13,046 bases of DNA from Pseudomonadota bacterium (lineage in GTDB: Bacteria > Pseudomonadota > Gammaproteobacteria > Burkholderiales > Rhodocyclaceae): contig JAUPVD010000296.1 in NCBI GenBank assembly GCA_030917225.1, positions 1 to 13,046 of the forward strand, written 5' to 3'. This document shows positions 1 through 7,871 of this stretch, piece after piece. Both the position numbers and the translations under genes were made by a program. The notes below the pieces were generated by a model. It was not told the origin of the DNA, made no database searches, and saw nothing but the letters and a program-made list of their open reading frames with translations. Every line of letters starts with the position of its first letter. The stretch's first letter is position 1.

Positions 1-318
1 CTGCCACTCGGGCGCATCCTTGTGCCAGTAGTAGTCGAGCCCCGTTTCGCCGATGGCAATGACCTTCGGGTGGGCTGCCAGTGCCCGCAATTGTTCTTCG
101 GACGGTTCGCACGCGTCGGAATACTCGGGGTGTACGCCAACCGTGGCAAACAGGCGGTCATCGCCTTCTGCGAGTGCAATGACCTTGGGCCAGTCCTCGA
201 GGTTGACACCGATGCAGACAGCGGCGGTAACGCCGTTAGCCTGCATGCGCGCGAACACCTCCGGCAGGCGCCCGGACAGGTCGTCGAAATCCAGATGGCA
301 GTGCGAATCGACGAGCAT
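1..318 (-). CDS. tatD: TatD family metal-dependent DNase, 5' part only
   Basis: This is the N-terminal 106 residues of a TatD-family hydrolase; the rest lies beyond the left window edge. The family are TIM-barrel metal-dependent nucleases (3'-5' exonuclease and DNA-repair roles in E. coli TatD) acting in the cytoplasm. The start MLVDSHCHLD carries the H-x-H metal ligands at residues 6 and 8, and GETGLDYY at 90-97 carries the conserved glutamate E91; GVHP at 61-64 is also typical. The ATG at 318 is chosen because the family normally begins with this first metal-binding strand directly at the N-terminus. No clear Shine-Dalgarno is visible. It follows pilZ by 26 bases and is probably the last visible gene of the mltG-tmk-holB-pilZ-tatD operon. 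TatD paralogues differ little at this end, so the exact substrate cannot be assigned. Confidence 0.93.
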   Translation of the reverse strand, partial: MLVDSHCHLDFDDLSGRLPEVFARMQANGVTAAVCIGVNLEDWPKVIALAEGDDRLFATVGVHPEYSDACEPSEEQLRALAAHPKVIAIGETGLDYYWHKDAPEWQ

Positions 319-344
319 CGACGAAGAAACGAGGGGGAAGCGCG

Positions 345-731
345 TCAGAGGGTGTGCGTCGGGCGGCTGGACTGCATGACGCCGCCCAGCAGGCCTTCGA
401 TCTTGCGGCGGGCTTCGACACCGCTTTCGTCGGCATTAAAATGCACGCCGATACCCTGTGCCTTGCTGTTCTGGGCGCCAGCCGGCGTGACCCAGACCAC
501 GGTGCCGGCGATCGGCAGCTTGGCCGGATCATCCATCAGCGACAGCAGCATGAACACCTCGTCGCCCAGCGCATAGCTACGCGAGGTGGGGATGAAGATG
601 CCACCATTCTTGAGATGCGGCATGTAGCCGGCGTAGAGCGCCGACTTTGAATTGATGTTCAACGAAAGTACGCTGGGCCGCGGGGCGGCAGCGGGAACAG
701 CGGATACGGCAGGCTTGGCAGTCTCGGTCAT
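345..731 (-). CDS. pilZ: PilZ-domain type IV pilus assembly protein
   Basis: A 128-residue single-domain PilZ protein. From family knowledge, PilZ of Pseudomonas and Xanthomonas is a cytoplasmic factor for type IV pilus biogenesis that interacts with the PilB ATPase and FimX. The body closely resembles what I recall of P. aeruginosa PilZ, including YMPHLKNGGIFIPT (36-49), LGDEVFMLLSLMDDP (55-69) and the C-terminal RPTHTL. It lacks the RxxxR and (D/N)xSxxG motifs that bind c-di-GMP, as expected for this subfamily. The reading frame stays open back to 848, but that extension lies inside holB and its sequence looks unlike a protein N-terminus. The ATG at 731 lies 7 bases beyond the holB stop and gives the usual family length. 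An Ala/Pro-rich segment (residues 7-18) precedes the domain. No strong Shine-Dalgarno is seen, so coupling to holB translation is likely. Confidence 0.92.
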   Translation of the reverse strand: MTETAKPAVSAVPAAAPRPSVLSLNINSKSALYAGYMPHLKNGGIFIPTSRSYALGDEVFMLLSLMDDPAKLPIAGTVVWVTPAGAQNSKAQGIGVHFNADESGVEARRKIEGLLGGVMQSSRPTHTL

Positions 732-738
732 GGTCGCG

Positions 739-1785
739 TCAGCGTCGATCGAAAAGTGCCGCATAACCCATGAAGAAGTCTTCGAGGAACAGGCGGCTGT
801 TGAGCGGGTGCTCGGAATGACGCTTGTATTGTAGCGCCTTCCGCGCAAACGCCAACACTCTTTGCGGGTCGGTGCGGGTCACCAGTCCGGCGATCTGTTT
901 GCTTTCATCGACAAAATAGCGGACGGGCAAGCCAGATGCCGCCAGCGACATATCGACAAACCATTTTTGCGCCCATTCCATCAGGCGTTTCATTGGTGTT
1001 CCGCCCTTCTCAGCCTTGACGATTTTTTCCAGCGCCGCCGCTGCCACCAAGGGATCCAGCGATGCCCCTCGGCTCAACTGCCCGAGCAGGGCGTCGATCA
1101 GCAGGCGTTCTCCCGAGGCGCCGAGTTCTGCCGCCAGCAAGGGGGCGCCGCCGGCCAAAGCCAGCCAGCGTTCGCCACCGGTCGTTCCGGCTGCTGCCAG
1201 CCAGGCCTTCGATCGCTCAACCGACGGCAGCGGCACAGCCACGGACTGGCAGCGGCTGCGGATGGTCGGCAGCAAACGCTCCGGTTCGTTGCTGACCAGC
1301 AGGAACAGCGTTCCCGGAGCCGGCTCTTCAAGCGTCTTTAGCAGGGCATTGGCAGTGCTGCGGTTCATGGCTTCGGCTGGGCAAACAATGACGACCCTTA
1401 GGCCATGGCGGTGGGTGCCGACATGGAGAAAGTCATCGAGAGCGCGCACCTGGTCGATGGTGATCTGCTGGCTAGCTTTCTTGCCGCTTTCCTTGGCTTC
1501 CTTGCCCTCGCCCGCATCATCGCTGTCGCTCTCGGCCAGCGCCTCCGGTTGCAACAGACGGAAATCGGGATGATTGCCCTGACTCAGCCAATTGCAGGCC
1601 AGGCAATGATCACAGGCTTCGCCGTTGGCTTGTGGTGACTCGCAGAGCAGCGAGGCAGCGAATCGGCGCGCCAGGTCGAACTTTCCGAGGCCGCGCGGCC
1701 CGGCCAGAAGCAGCGAGTGCGGCAACTGCACCCGCCTCGCTTGGAGGTGTTCCCAGCACTCTGAATGAAGTTCTATAACATTCAT
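739..1785 (-). CDS. holB: DNA polymerase III subunit delta prime
   Basis: The 348-residue delta prime subunit of the clamp-loader complex, which helps place the sliding clamp on primed DNA at the replication fork. Visible elements are a degenerate P-loop GPRGLGKF at 29-36, with Phe where Ser/Thr would be (delta prime is not an active ATPase); four zinc-ligand cysteines C48, C58, C61 and C64; the AAA+ lid-side stretch NALLKTLEEP at 146-155; and the SRC motif at 177-179. Residues about 84-105 form a charged Asp/Glu/Lys/Ser linker between the zinc module and the rest of domain I, longer and more acidic than I would expect. The start ATG overlaps the tmk stop by one base (TAATG), which suggests translational coupling, because no Shine-Dalgarno is visible. 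Length matches the family (about 330 residues). Confidence 0.95.
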   Translation of the reverse strand: MNVIELHSECWEHLQARRVQLPHSLLLAGPRGLGKFDLARRFAASLLCESPQANGEACDHCLACNWLSQGNHPDFRLLQPEALAESDSDDAGEGKEAKESGKKASQQITIDQVRALDDFLHVGTHRHGLRVVIVCPAEAMNRSTANALLKTLEEPAPGTLFLLVSNEPERLLPTIRSRCQSVAVPLPSVERSKAWLAAAGTTGGERWLALAGGAPLLAAELGASGERLLIDALLGQLSRGASLDPLVAAAALEKIVKAEKGGTPMKRLMEWAQKWFVDMSLAASGLPVRYFVDESKQIAGLVTRTDPQRVLAFARKALQYKRHSEHPLNSRLFLEDFFMGYAALFDRR

Positions 1786-2396
1786 TAACAGATAGTTAAA
1801 ACAATATCTTCAACTGATTTCTTGATGTCAACCAGCGCCTGATCGGCGTTGATGACCTTGATTCGCTGCGGCGCCGAGTTGGCACGCTCCAGGTAGGCGA
1901 GGCGGACCCGCTCGTGGAAATCGGCACGCTCCTGTTCAAAGCGGTCCAGTTCGCGCGTCTGCAATGCGATGCGTTCGCGGGCAACAGAAAACGGTAGATC
2001 GAAGAGCAGCGTCAGGTCGGGTTGCAGATGACCGTGTACCCAGCGTTCCAGGTCGGCAAACTTGTGACGGTCAAGACCGCGGCCGCCGCCCTGATAGGCA
2101 TAGGTGGCATCCGTAAACCGGTCACAGACCACCCAATCCCCACGCTCCAGTGCCGGTTCGATGACGCTTGCCAGATGTTCGCGGCGGGCCGCAAACATCA
2201 GCAGCGCCTCGGTTTCGAGATGCATCGGCTCGTTGAGCAGGATCTCTCGCAGTTTTTCGCCCAGCGGCGTACCACCGGGCTCGCGGGTATTGATCACGCG
2301 CAAACCGCGCCCCTTCAGGAATTCGCAGACACCGGCAATGTGGCTGCTCTTGCCGGCGCCATCGATACCCTCAAAAGTGATGAATTTGCCTCGCAT
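1785..2396 (-). CDS. tmk: Thymidylate kinase
   Basis: A 203-residue dTMP kinase that converts dTMP to dTDP with ATP in the cytoplasm, the essential step joining de novo and salvage dTTP synthesis. Motifs in order: P-loop [11 protein letters not shown] at 8-18, REPGG at 38-42 (dTMP/phosphate contacts), the DRF motif at 92-94 followed by [10 protein letters not shown] (99-108), and an arginine-bearing LID region around 141-152 as in E. coli-type enzymes. Length matches the family (about 205-213). The start ATG overlaps the mltG stop by one base (TGATG), and a purine-rich AAAGGCGG lies about 10 bases upstream inside mltG. The gene sits in the conserved mltG-tmk-holB order, where a dTTP-supplying enzyme and a replication subunit are co-expressed. 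Nothing unusual is visible in the catalytic residues. Confidence 0.96.
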   Translation of the reverse strand: MRGKFITFEGIDGAGKSSHIAGVCEFLKGRGLRVINTREPGGTPLGEKLREILLNEPMHLETEALLMFAARREHLASVIEPALERGDWVVCDRFTDATYAYQGGGRGLDRHKFADLERWVHGHLQPDLTLLFDLPFSVARERIALQTRELDRFEQERADFHERVRLAYLERANSAPQRIKVINADQALVDIKKSVEDIVLTIC

Positions 2397-3397
2397 CAGC
2401 GTTTTCCGCCTTTCTGGTAACGCACCACGGCCTGATTATGTTCGTCGAGCGTCCGTGAAAACTGGCTCGTACCGTCGCCGCGGGCGACAAAATAGAGTGC
2501 ATCGCTTTGCGCCGGGTTCAGTGCCGCTCGCAGCGATGCGAGCCCCGGCATGGCGATCGGCCCCGGGGGGAGTCCAGCGCGCGTATAGGTATTGTAGGGG
2601 GTATCGGTGACCAGGTCGCGTTTTCGCAGGTTGCCGTCGAAGCGCTCACCGAGACCGTAGATGACCGTTGGATCGGTCTGCAGCAGCATGCCGAGGCGCA
2701 GCCGGTTGACGAAAACCGAAGCAATCATTGGTCGATCGATCGCGCGACCGGTCTCCTTTTCGACAATTGAAGCCATGACCAGTGCCTGATAGGCATCGCG
2801 ATATGGCAGAGCCGGCGCCCTTTGCGCCCATTCCCGGTCAAGATGACGCCGCATGGCGCGGTTGGCGCGCGCCAGAATATCCAGGTCGCTGGTGTTCTTG
2901 CCGAACAGGTAGGTATCCGGGAAAAACAGGCCTTCTGCAGAAACCTCGCTGCTGCCAAGGCGCTTCATGATTTCTACCTCACCCAGCCCCTGTGTGTCGT
3001 GGCGGATATCGGGATGGGCGTCGAGTTTTTCGCGCATCTGCCGGAAGGTCCAGCCTTCGATGAAGGCGATCTCGACCTGGCTGACGTCGCCGCGTGTCAG
3101 CTTGCGCAGCAATTCGAGCGGCGTCACGCCGCTAGTCACCTCGTAGCTGCCCGCCTTGATCTGCGCATCGACCCGATAGAGGCGCCCCAACATCACCAGT
3201 ACCAGCGGATGCAACTGGACACCGGCTTCGGAAACCTGCTGTGCCGCACTGCGCAGCGAACTGCCGGGGGAGACCGTGAAATCCAGAGGAGAATTGCGCA
3301 GCGTTACCGGCGACGTCGCCAGCCAGTAGAAGGCACCTGCGGCTGCGAGCGAGGCAAAGAATCCCAGCAGAAGCAAACGGCGCAGAAATTTCAGCAT
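2396..3397 (-). CDS. mltG: Endolytic murein transglycosylase MltG
   Basis: A 333-residue YceG/MltG protein, which cuts nascent glycan strands in the periplasm close to the inner membrane and so helps set their length. One N-terminal membrane segment is visible at about residues 7-27 ([21 protein letters not shown] region, preceded by KFLRR, a positive-inside anchor). A LysM-like subdomain follows. The catalytic region contains ASIVEKETG, whose first Glu (E213 here) corresponds to catalytic E218 of E. coli Mlt[11 protein letters not shown] and [13 protein letters not shown] (about residues 256-285) are also typical. The frame is open to a TTG at 3436, adding 13 residues; I prefer the ATG at 3397 because it gives a clean membrane anchor start, though neither site has a good Shine-Dalgarno. 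It is the first gene of the left operon, and its stop overlaps the tmk start. Confidence 0.93.
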   Translation of the reverse strand: MLKFLRRLLLLGFFASLAAAGAFYWLATSPVTLRNSPLDFTVSPGSSLRSAAQQVSEAGVQLHPLVLVMLGRLYRVDAQIKAGSYEVTSGVTPLELLRKLTRGDVSQVEIAFIEGWTFRQMREKLDAHPDIRHDTQGLGEVEIMKRLGSSEVSAEGLFFPDTYLFGKNTSDLDILARANRAMRRHLDREWAQRAPALPYRDAYQALVMASIVEKETGRAIDRPMIASVFVNRLRLGMLLQTDPTVIYGLGERFDGNLRKRDLVTDTPYNTYTRAGLPPGPIAMPGLASLRAALNPAQSDALYFVARGDGTSQFSRTLDEHNQAVVRYQKGGKR

Positions 3398-3483
3398 GAA
3401 ACGCTTGTCGGGTTGGCGTCGAGCCCTGTAAAACAAGGAACAGAGAAGGGCGCGCCGAGGTTAATGAAGCACTTCGCGGAGGC

Positions 3484-3494
3484 GCTATAATAGC
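3484..3494. promoter_or_regulatory. Symmetrical -10 element between mltG and ygfZ
   Basis: GCTATAATAGC is an 11-base perfect palindrome with an odd centre. On the plus strand it contains a consensus TATAAT (3486-3491), 50 bases before the ygfZ start. On the minus strand it reads TATTAT, one mismatch from consensus, 90 bases before the chosen mltG start. No good -35 hexamer is visible on either side (the best plus-strand candidate is TTAATG at 3461-3466 with a 19-base spacer). The position between two divergent genes makes it the natural promoter for ygfZ and possibly for both. That it works in both directions is inference. Confidence 0.6.
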
Positions 3495-3507
3495 CGAAAG
3501 CACCCTT

Positions 3508-3528
3508 CCCACACGACTCCCCACACGA
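3508..3528 (+). repeat. Short tandem repeat in the ygfZ leader
   Basis: The nine bases CCCACACGA occur twice, at 3508-3516 and 3520-3528, with a 12-base period. They lie between the predicted ygfZ transcription start (about 3498) and its ATG at 3541. The repeat is real in the sequence; its function, if any, is unknown. Confidence 0.5.
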
Positions 3529-3540
3529 GATTCGGCACAA

Positions 3541-4551
3541 ATGAACCCCCTCTGGAAAGACACTCTTGGTGCGGCTGGCGCACAGTTCGATGCAGCTCAG
3601 ATTCAGCATTTCGGCGATGCCGCCAGCGAGTTGAATACGGCAAGGGACGGCACCGTTGTCGCCCCCCTGACCCATCTTGGCGTCATTCGTGTTGCCGGGG
3701 AGGAAGCCAAGTCCTTCCTGCACAACCAGCTCACCAGCGATGTCAATCATCTCGGTAGCGAACTTGTGCAGCATTCAGCCTGGTGCAGCGCCAAGGGGCG
3801 GATGGTGGCGAGCTTCGTCGTCTGGCGGGAAGCGGACGATTATGTGCTCGAATTGTCCGCCGATCTGGTACCAGCCATCGCCAAGCGTCTGCAGATGTAC
3901 GTCCTGCGTGCCAAGGTCACGGTAACGCCGGGCGGCGATGACATGGCCCTGCTCGGGCTGTCCGGTCCGCAGGCGACTGCCGCACTGGCGACAGCGGGCT
4001 TGCCTGTCCCGGAATTGATGAAGAGCCTGCCCTTCGATGGCGGTACGGTTGTTCGAATCGAAGAAAACCGTTTCCATGTTGCCGCCAGCAGCACCGCAGC
4101 CCCGGCGGTGTGGCAAAAGCTCGTTGCCACAGCTCGCCCGGTGGGTGTGGCGGCATGGCGCTGGCTCGATATCCAGGCCGCCCTACCGATTGTGACCGAG
4201 GCTACCCGCGAGCAGTTTGTCCCGCAGATGGCCAATTTCGAGCGTATCGGCGGCGTCAGCTTCCACAAGGGCTGCTACCCCGGCCAGGAGATCGTCGCGC
4301 GCACCCAGTATCTGGGCAAGGTCAAGCGTCACCTCTATCGACTCAAGGCTGGCGAGGCCATGGTTGCTGGCGATGAGCTGTTTTCGGCGGCAGCCCCGGA
4401 CCAGTCCTGCGGGATGGTCGTGACTGCCGCCGCCGCACCTGATGGCGCCTTCGAAGCGCTGGCCGTCGTCATGGAAATAGCTGCCGAAACTGGCGTATGC
4501 CTGCGTAGCCGCGAAGGTGTCGCCGTTTCCGCCTCACCGGTCGCCGCGTAG
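3541..4551 (+). CDS. ygfZ: YgfZ/GcvT-domain folate-binding protein
   Basis: A 336-residue member of the YgfZ/IBA57 (COG0354) family. These cytoplasmic proteins bind tetrahydrofolate and support assembly or repair of certain Fe-S proteins; in E. coli YgfZ is needed for MiaB-dependent tRNA methylthiolation. The diagnostic signature KGCYPGQE is at 243-250 with its conserved Cys at 245, followed by IVARTQYLGKVKR. N-terminal GcvT-fold landmarks are FLHNQLTSDV (59-68) and AWCSAKGRM (80-88). It is not the glycine-cleavage T protein GcvT, which lacks the KGCYxGQE signature and has a different C-terminal barrel. The ATG at 3541 fits the family's N-terminus; the ribosome site is weak. It is probably transcribed from the TATAAT at 3486 and possibly together with the NRDE gene 30 bases downstream. 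Confidence 0.93.
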   Translation: MNPLWKDTLGAAGAQFDAAQIQHFGDAASELNTARDGTVVAPLTHLGVIRVAGEEAKSFLHNQLTSDVNHLGSELVQHSAWCSAKGRMVASFVVWREADDYVLELSADLVPAIAKRLQMYVLRAKVTVTPGGDDMALLGLSGPQATAALATAGLPVPELMKSLPFDGGTVVRIEENRFHVAASSTAAPAVWQKLVATARPVGVAAWRWLDIQAALPIVTEATREQFVPQMANFERIGGVSFHKGCYPGQEIVARTQYLGKVKRHLYRLKAGEAMVAGDELFSAAAPDQSCGMVVTAAAAPDGAFEALAVVMEIAAETGVCLRSREGVAVSASPVAA

Positions 4552-4581
4552 CCGCCCGCCTGTTCTGACTGGCACCGGGCC

Positions 4582-5323
4582 ATGTGCCTGATCGTCCTCG
4601 CCTGGCAGCAACACCAGAGTTTCCCTCTGGTGGTTGCCGCCAACCGCGATGAATTCCATGCGCGTGCAACCGCGCCTGCCGGTCGTTGGCCCGACAATCC
4701 CCATGTCTTCGGTGGCCGCGATCTGGAAGCCGGCGGGACTTGGCTGGGTGCAAACGATAGCGGCCGCTTTGCGGCGGTCACCAATGTCCGCGAACCGGGC
4801 CAGCCTGCAGGGTTGCGGTCGCGCGGTCTGTTGACGCGTGATTTTCTGGTAGGTACGTCGACCGCCGCAGATTATGTTGCCATGCTCGACATGAGTGCTT
4901 TTTCCGGTTTCAATCTGCTGCTATCCGATGGCCATGAGCTCTGGTACTGCAGCAACCGCGACGCGGCCCCTCGCCTTCTGGCGCCCGGTATCTATGGTGT
5001 TTCCAACCACCTGCTCGATACCCCCTGGCCGAAACTCGCCACGTCAAAACAGCGATTTGTCCGGGCATTGGCCGGATTGCCCGACGAAAACAGTTTTTTC
5101 GACCTGCTGGCTGATGACGAGATCGTCCCCGATGCCTGCCTGCCAGCGACAGGCGTACCGCTGACGTGGGAACGTTTGCTGTCTGCCGTATTCGTGCGCT
5201 CACCAGATTACGGTACGCGCGCGTCAACCTTGCTGATGCAGCGGGAGGATGGATCCGGAACGATGGTTGAGCGGAGCTTTGGCCCCTCGGCTGGCGTGGC
5301 CCAAGAGGTCCGGGTGGAATTCC

Positions 5324-5334
<11 letters not shown>
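4582..5334 (+). CDS. NRDE family protein (TANGO2-like)
   Basis: A 250-residue NRDE protein (Pfam NRDE/TANGO2). The N-terminus starts MCLIVLAW with the family's conserved Cys at position 2, and the name-giving motif NRDEF is at 21-25 after VVAA. GGRDLEAGGTWLGAN (44-58), TNVREP (67-72) and GVSNHLLDTPWPK (138-150) are further typical landmarks. Cys2 directly after Met suggests an N-terminal-nucleophile hydrolase-like fold, but the biochemical activity of bacterial members is not established; eukaryotic homologues are linked to heme trafficking and mitochondrial metabolism. No signal peptide is seen, so it is probably cytoplasmic. The gene lies 30 bases after ygfZ on the same strand and may share its transcript. 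Its 3' end overlaps the convergent L,D-transpeptidase gene by 11 bases, and no terminator is visible at the junction. Confidence 0.9.
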
Positions 5335-6593
<1,259 letters not shown>

Positions 6594-6608
6594 GTCCTTC
6601 TCATTTAG

Positions 6609-6618
6609 ATAACGTTAT
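6609..6618. repeat. 10-base palindrome upstream of the small basic gene
   Basis: ATAACGTTAT is a perfect palindrome lying 15 bases before the ATG of the unknown 103-residue gene, in an AT-rich patch that stands out from the GC-rich surroundings. It could be an operator, but a 10-base palindrome in AT-rich DNA can arise by chance. Confidence 0.4.
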
Positions 6619-6671
6619 ATTAATTTTAGCTGATGACGATATTCTTGCAGCAACTTTTGCCGTTGCCGGCA

Positions 6672-6699
6672 TTGCTTAGTTATTCATTCGTCCTATACT
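6672..6699 (+). promoter_or_regulatory. Candidate sigma-70 promoter for the HD-GYP/GGDEF pair
   Basis: TATACT (6694-6699) matches the -10 consensus at five of six positions. TTGCTT (6672-6677) matches the -35 at its first three bases, with a 16-base spacer. A start near 6706 would give a leader of about 55 bases before the ATG at 6762. The position supports the short start for the HD-GYP gene, because the longer open frame would begin upstream of this promoter. Confidence 0.45.
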
Positions 6700-6750
6700 C
6701 AATCTTCGTGGATGCTGCATCTTGGGGCGCAGGTCCGCTGCATCAGTACG

Positions 6751-6756
6751 AAGGGG
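6751..6756 (+). promoter_or_regulatory. Ribosome binding site that sets the HD-GYP start
   Basis: AAGGGG lies five bases before the ATG at 6762. It is the only good Shine-Dalgarno in this leader and selects that ATG over upstream in-frame starts as far back as 6633. Confidence 0.7.
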
Positions 6757-6761
6757 CGATC

Positions 6762-7862
6762 ATGACTATTGAACACGATCACATGCCGGTATTGGCGGAC
6801 AACAAGATCCGTGGCCGCATACTCGTTGTGGATGACGCAAAATCCATCTGCAGCTTCATTTCCGCACTTCTGCAGAAAAGTGGCCACGAGACGCGCGCCG
6901 TCACCAGCGGGCTGGAAGCCCTTGCCGTTGCAGCGGAAGGTTGGCCGGATCTGGTTGTACTGGATCTGGTGATGGCCGGCATGGATGGTTTCGAGACGGC
7001 ACGCCGACTGAAAACCAGCCCACAGACCGCACACATACCGATTGTCATGGTGACCGTGCTCGGCGACCGTGAATCGAGGCTGCGTGGTCTGGAAATCGGT
7101 GCGGAAGACTTCCTGACCAAGCCCATCGATCCTGCCGAACTTGTGATCCGGGTACGCAATCTGTTGCGTCTCAAGGAATACGGCGATTTTCTCAGCAACA
7201 TGAATCAGTTGCTTGATCGCCAGGTCAGGCAAAAAACTGCCGAACTGCGCGGCAGTCATGTCGAGACCATCTTCGCGTTGGCGCGCGTTGTCGAGTTCAA
7301 GGACCATGATACAGCCGGTCACATCGCCCGCATCGCTCATTTGAGCAGGGCGATGGCCGAGATTCTGGGCATGGCGCCGGGCTATGCCGAATCGCTTTTT
7401 TACGCCAGTGCGATGCACGACATCGGCAAGATCGTGGTGCCGGCCAACATCCTGCTAAAGCCGGGGCCGCTGACCCCGGACGAAATGGCGATAGTCAAAC
7501 GACACCCCCAGGTCGGGTCCGAAGTGCTTTGTTCGCAAACCAGTTCCCCATTTCTGGCGATGGGCGCTGAAATTGCAGCCAGCCACCATGAATGCTGGGA
7601 TGGCAGCGGCTATCCGGACGCATTGGCCGGCGAGAAAATCCCCCTCTCGGGGCGGATCGTGATGCTTTGCGACCGTTACGATGCCTTGCGCAGCCAGCGC
7701 CCTTACAAGGCCGCCCTGACGCACGACGAAACGCTGCGGATTCTCCTCCAGGGCGACGGACGCTCACAGCCAGGACACTTCGATCCGGAGATACTCGCGG
7801 GTTTCCGCCGCTTCAACGGTCGCCTGGAGGAAATTTTCGCGACAAACAGCACGCTGCACTAG
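6762..7862 (+). CDS. Response regulator with HD-GYP c-di-GMP phosphodiesterase domain
   Basis: A 366-residue RpfG-like response regulator. The receiver domain spans about 18-136, with acidic pair D24/D25, phosphoacceptor D68 (VVLDLVMAGMDG at 65-76), T98 and K120 all intact, so it should be phosphorylated by a histidine kinase. After a short helical linker (about 140-165) comes an HD-GYP domain with H187 (AGHIARIAH), HDIGK at 219-223, H275/H276 and GSGYP at 281-285, then HFDPEI at 339-344. All expected metal-site residues are present, so hydrolysis of c-di-GMP is likely. The start is fixed by AAGGGG before ATG 6762; the frame is open back to 6633, but that extension has no ribosome site. No histidine kinase is encoded in the window. 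The gene is followed after 9 bases by a diguanylate cyclase, so synthesis and breakdown of the messenger are co-encoded. Confidence 0.93.
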   Translation: MTIEHDHMPVLADNKIRGRILVVDDAKSICSFISALLQKSGHETRAVTSGLEALAVAAEGWPDLVVLDLVMAGMDGFETARRLKTSPQTAHIPIVMVTVLGDRESRLRGLEIGAEDFLTKPIDPAELVIRVRNLLRLKEYGDFLSNMNQLLDRQVRQKTAELRGSHVETIFALARVVEFKDHDTAGHIARIAHLSRAMAEILGMAPGYAESLFYASAMHDIGKIVVPANILLKPGPLTPDEMAIVKRHPQVGSEVLCSQTSSPFLAMGAEIAASHHECWDGSGYPDALAGEKIPLSGRIVMLCDRYDALRSQRPYKAALTHDETLRILLQGDGRSQPGHFDPEILAGFRRFNGRLEEIFATNSTLH

Positions 7863-7871
7863 GCCACCATT

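Noticed and set aside
236..650. Several overlapping open frames across the tatD/pilZ region on both strands
   Set aside because: They are shadows of tatD and pilZ, with no motif, ribosome site or plausible composition of their own.
732..848. Longer PilZ reading frame starting at 848
   Set aside because: The extra 39 residues lie inside holB and look like shadow translation. The ATG at 731 gives the normal family length right after the holB stop.
1681..1704. HolB P-loop with Phe in place of Ser/Thr as a sign of a damaged gene
   Set aside because: Delta prime subunits are not active ATPases and often have degenerate P-loops; the zinc cysteines and SRC motif are intact.
6633..6761. 43-residue N-terminal extension of the HD-GYP protein, which looks hydrophobic
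   Set aside because: It would start upstream of the likely promoter, has no ribosome site, and response-regulator receivers normally start near the N-terminus. AAGGGG before 6762 sets the start.
6700..6761. Possible c-di-GMP riboswitch in front of the c-di-GMP enzymes
   Set aside because: The leader is only about 55 bases and I see no GEMM-type conserved core; short direct repeats are the only structure.
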